A stretch of 6,161 bases of DNA from DATJGR01 sp035494855. GTDB lineage: Bacteria; Pseudomonadota; Gammaproteobacteria; Pseudomonadales; Azotimanducaceae. Positions within the stretch are counted from its first letter, which is position 1, and every line of letters begins with the position of its first letter. Shown piece after piece: positions 5,683-6,161 of the stretch. The position numbers and the translations under genes are program-made. Under the pieces are notes generated by a model, which worked only from the letters and a program-made list of their open reading frames with translations, was not told where the DNA came from and made no database searches. Location of the stretch: NCBI GenBank assembly GCA_035494855.1, contig DATJGR010000240.1, forward strand, positions 1 through 6,161, written 5' to 3'.

Positions 5683-5699
5683 CAAGGATCTGACTGCAG

Positions 5700-6038
5700 A
5701 TGGCGAACAACGACGATCACAGCAGGTTTCTCGAAGAAGACATCAGCGTGCACATCCTGTCGGTGTCGGCTGCGATGGTGGGCGTGTGTCTGACCGTCAT
5801 CGGTCTGCTGCGCGTCGTGATTACGATTCAGAAAGCGGACACGGTGGCCGACGATCTGCTCGCGGCCGATTCAATCCTGTTTCTGGTCTCGTGCCTGTTG
5901 TCATATTGGGCACTGCGAACGCGCACCGTGCGGCGGATGCACAACGTGGAGCGCATCGCCGACGCGGTGTTCATGCTCGCGCTCGTGCTGATGGTGATCG
6001 TCTGTGCGTTTGTGACGTTCGCGATTTCGACGTCCTGA
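5700..6038 (+). CDS. Small three-helix inner-membrane protein of unknown function
   Basis: The product is 112 residues with an acidic soluble N-terminus (MANNDDHSRFLEEDIS) and three hydrophobic segments at about 17-41, 53-73 and 84-110. A basic loop (RTRTVRRMH, 73-81) lies between helices 2 and 3. By the positive-inside rule this loop should be cytoplasmic, which places the N-terminus outside and the C-terminus outside in a three-span model, or leaves helix 1 atypical. AAGGA (5684-5688) about 11 nt before the ATG serves as SD. It follows the VOC gene by 17 bp on the same strand. I do not recognise the family and see no catalytic motif. Confidence 0.78.
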   Translation: MANNDDHSRFLEEDISVHILSVSAAMVGVCLTVIGLLRVVITIQKADTVADDLLAADSILFLVSCLLSYWALRTRTVRRMHNVERIADAVFMLALVLMVIVCAFVTFAISTS

Positions 6039-6071
6039 GCGGGAAATCACTGCGATATTGAGCTCCAACCA

Positions 6072-6126
6072 GCACCGTCGCGACTTCGTTCGCGGATGGT
6101 TAAGGCAACAGACGGTGCCTGGCACC
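6072..6126. repeat. Nested inverted repeats in the terminal intergenic region (REP-like candidate)
   Basis: GCACCGTC (6072-6079) is the exact reverse complement of GACGGTGC (6111-6118). The second copy is also part of GGTGCC-T-GGCACC (6114-6126), a near-perfect 13-bp dyad. Between the arms lies CGCGA (6079-6083) / TCGCG (6090-6094). The region follows the membrane-protein gene by about 34 bp and could terminate or stabilise its transcript. GGTGCCTGGCACC-type palindromes resemble dispersed extragenic repeats linked to REP-associated transposases; that link is recollection, and one copy cannot prove it. The rest of 6039-6161 shows no supported gene. Confidence 0.4.
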
Positions 6127-6161
6127 AAGCGTTGACTTGTTCGATGAATGAACGCGCGCTT

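Noticed and set aside
6132..6161. TTGACT (6132-6137) as a -35 box, and ATG at 6144 or 6148 as the start of a next gene.
   Set aside because: The window ends before a -10 could be seen, there is no SD before either ATG, and only six codons would be visible.
1..6161. CRISPR arrays, tRNA or rRNA genes, insertion sequences.
   Set aside because: No regularly spaced direct repeats, cloverleaf-like segments, rRNA-like stretches or transposase motifs were seen on either strand.

Overview
The window is a GC-rich, gene-dense stretch of bacterial chromosome. Strong G/C preference at third codon positions, compact operons with good Shine-Dalgarno sites, a Gram-negative outer-membrane barrel protein and the overall protein flavour suggest a betaproteobacterium of the Burkholderiales (Burkholderia/Paraburkholderia-like). 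That placement is inferred from style, not from a marker gene.

Layout. Bases 1-61 are the last codons of a plus-strand gene that ends 5 bp from a convergent, minus-strand gene for a methylmalonyl-CoA-epimerase-like VOC protein (67-435). An imperfect hairpin covers both stop codons. Divergent from the VOC gene, and separated by a 72-bp intergenic region carrying a perfect 12-bp palindrome, is a tight plus-strand operon (508-3307). It encodes a PAPS-type sulfotransferase, a luciferase-family flavin monooxygenase (ATGA overlap with the preceding gene) and an acetoacetate-decarboxylase-fold protein that lacks the catalytic lysine pair. Tail-to-tail with this operon is a minus-strand pair: an outer-membrane beta-barrel protein (4581-5102) followed 18 bp later by an aminoglycoside-phosphotransferase/choline-kinase-like protein with an extra N-terminal domain (3312-4562). 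A perfect 13-bp inverted repeat lies over the kinase start codon. Divergent from the barrel gene are a small Glyoxalase_6-type VOC protein (5299-5682) and a 112-residue three-helix membrane protein (5700-6038). The last 123 bp hold nested inverted repeats and no convincing gene.

How the genes may work together. The most distinctive unit is the sulfotransferase / flavin monooxygenase / ADC-like operon, with the epimerase-like gene divergent from the same control region. All four gene products belong to small-molecule-modifying families, and I know of no named pathway with this exact set. I propose, as inference only, a sulfation-plus-oxidation tailoring or catabolic module whose ADC-fold member works without Schiff-base decarboxylation. 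The remaining genes look like ordinary accessory housekeeping, apart from the start-codon hairpin of the kinase.
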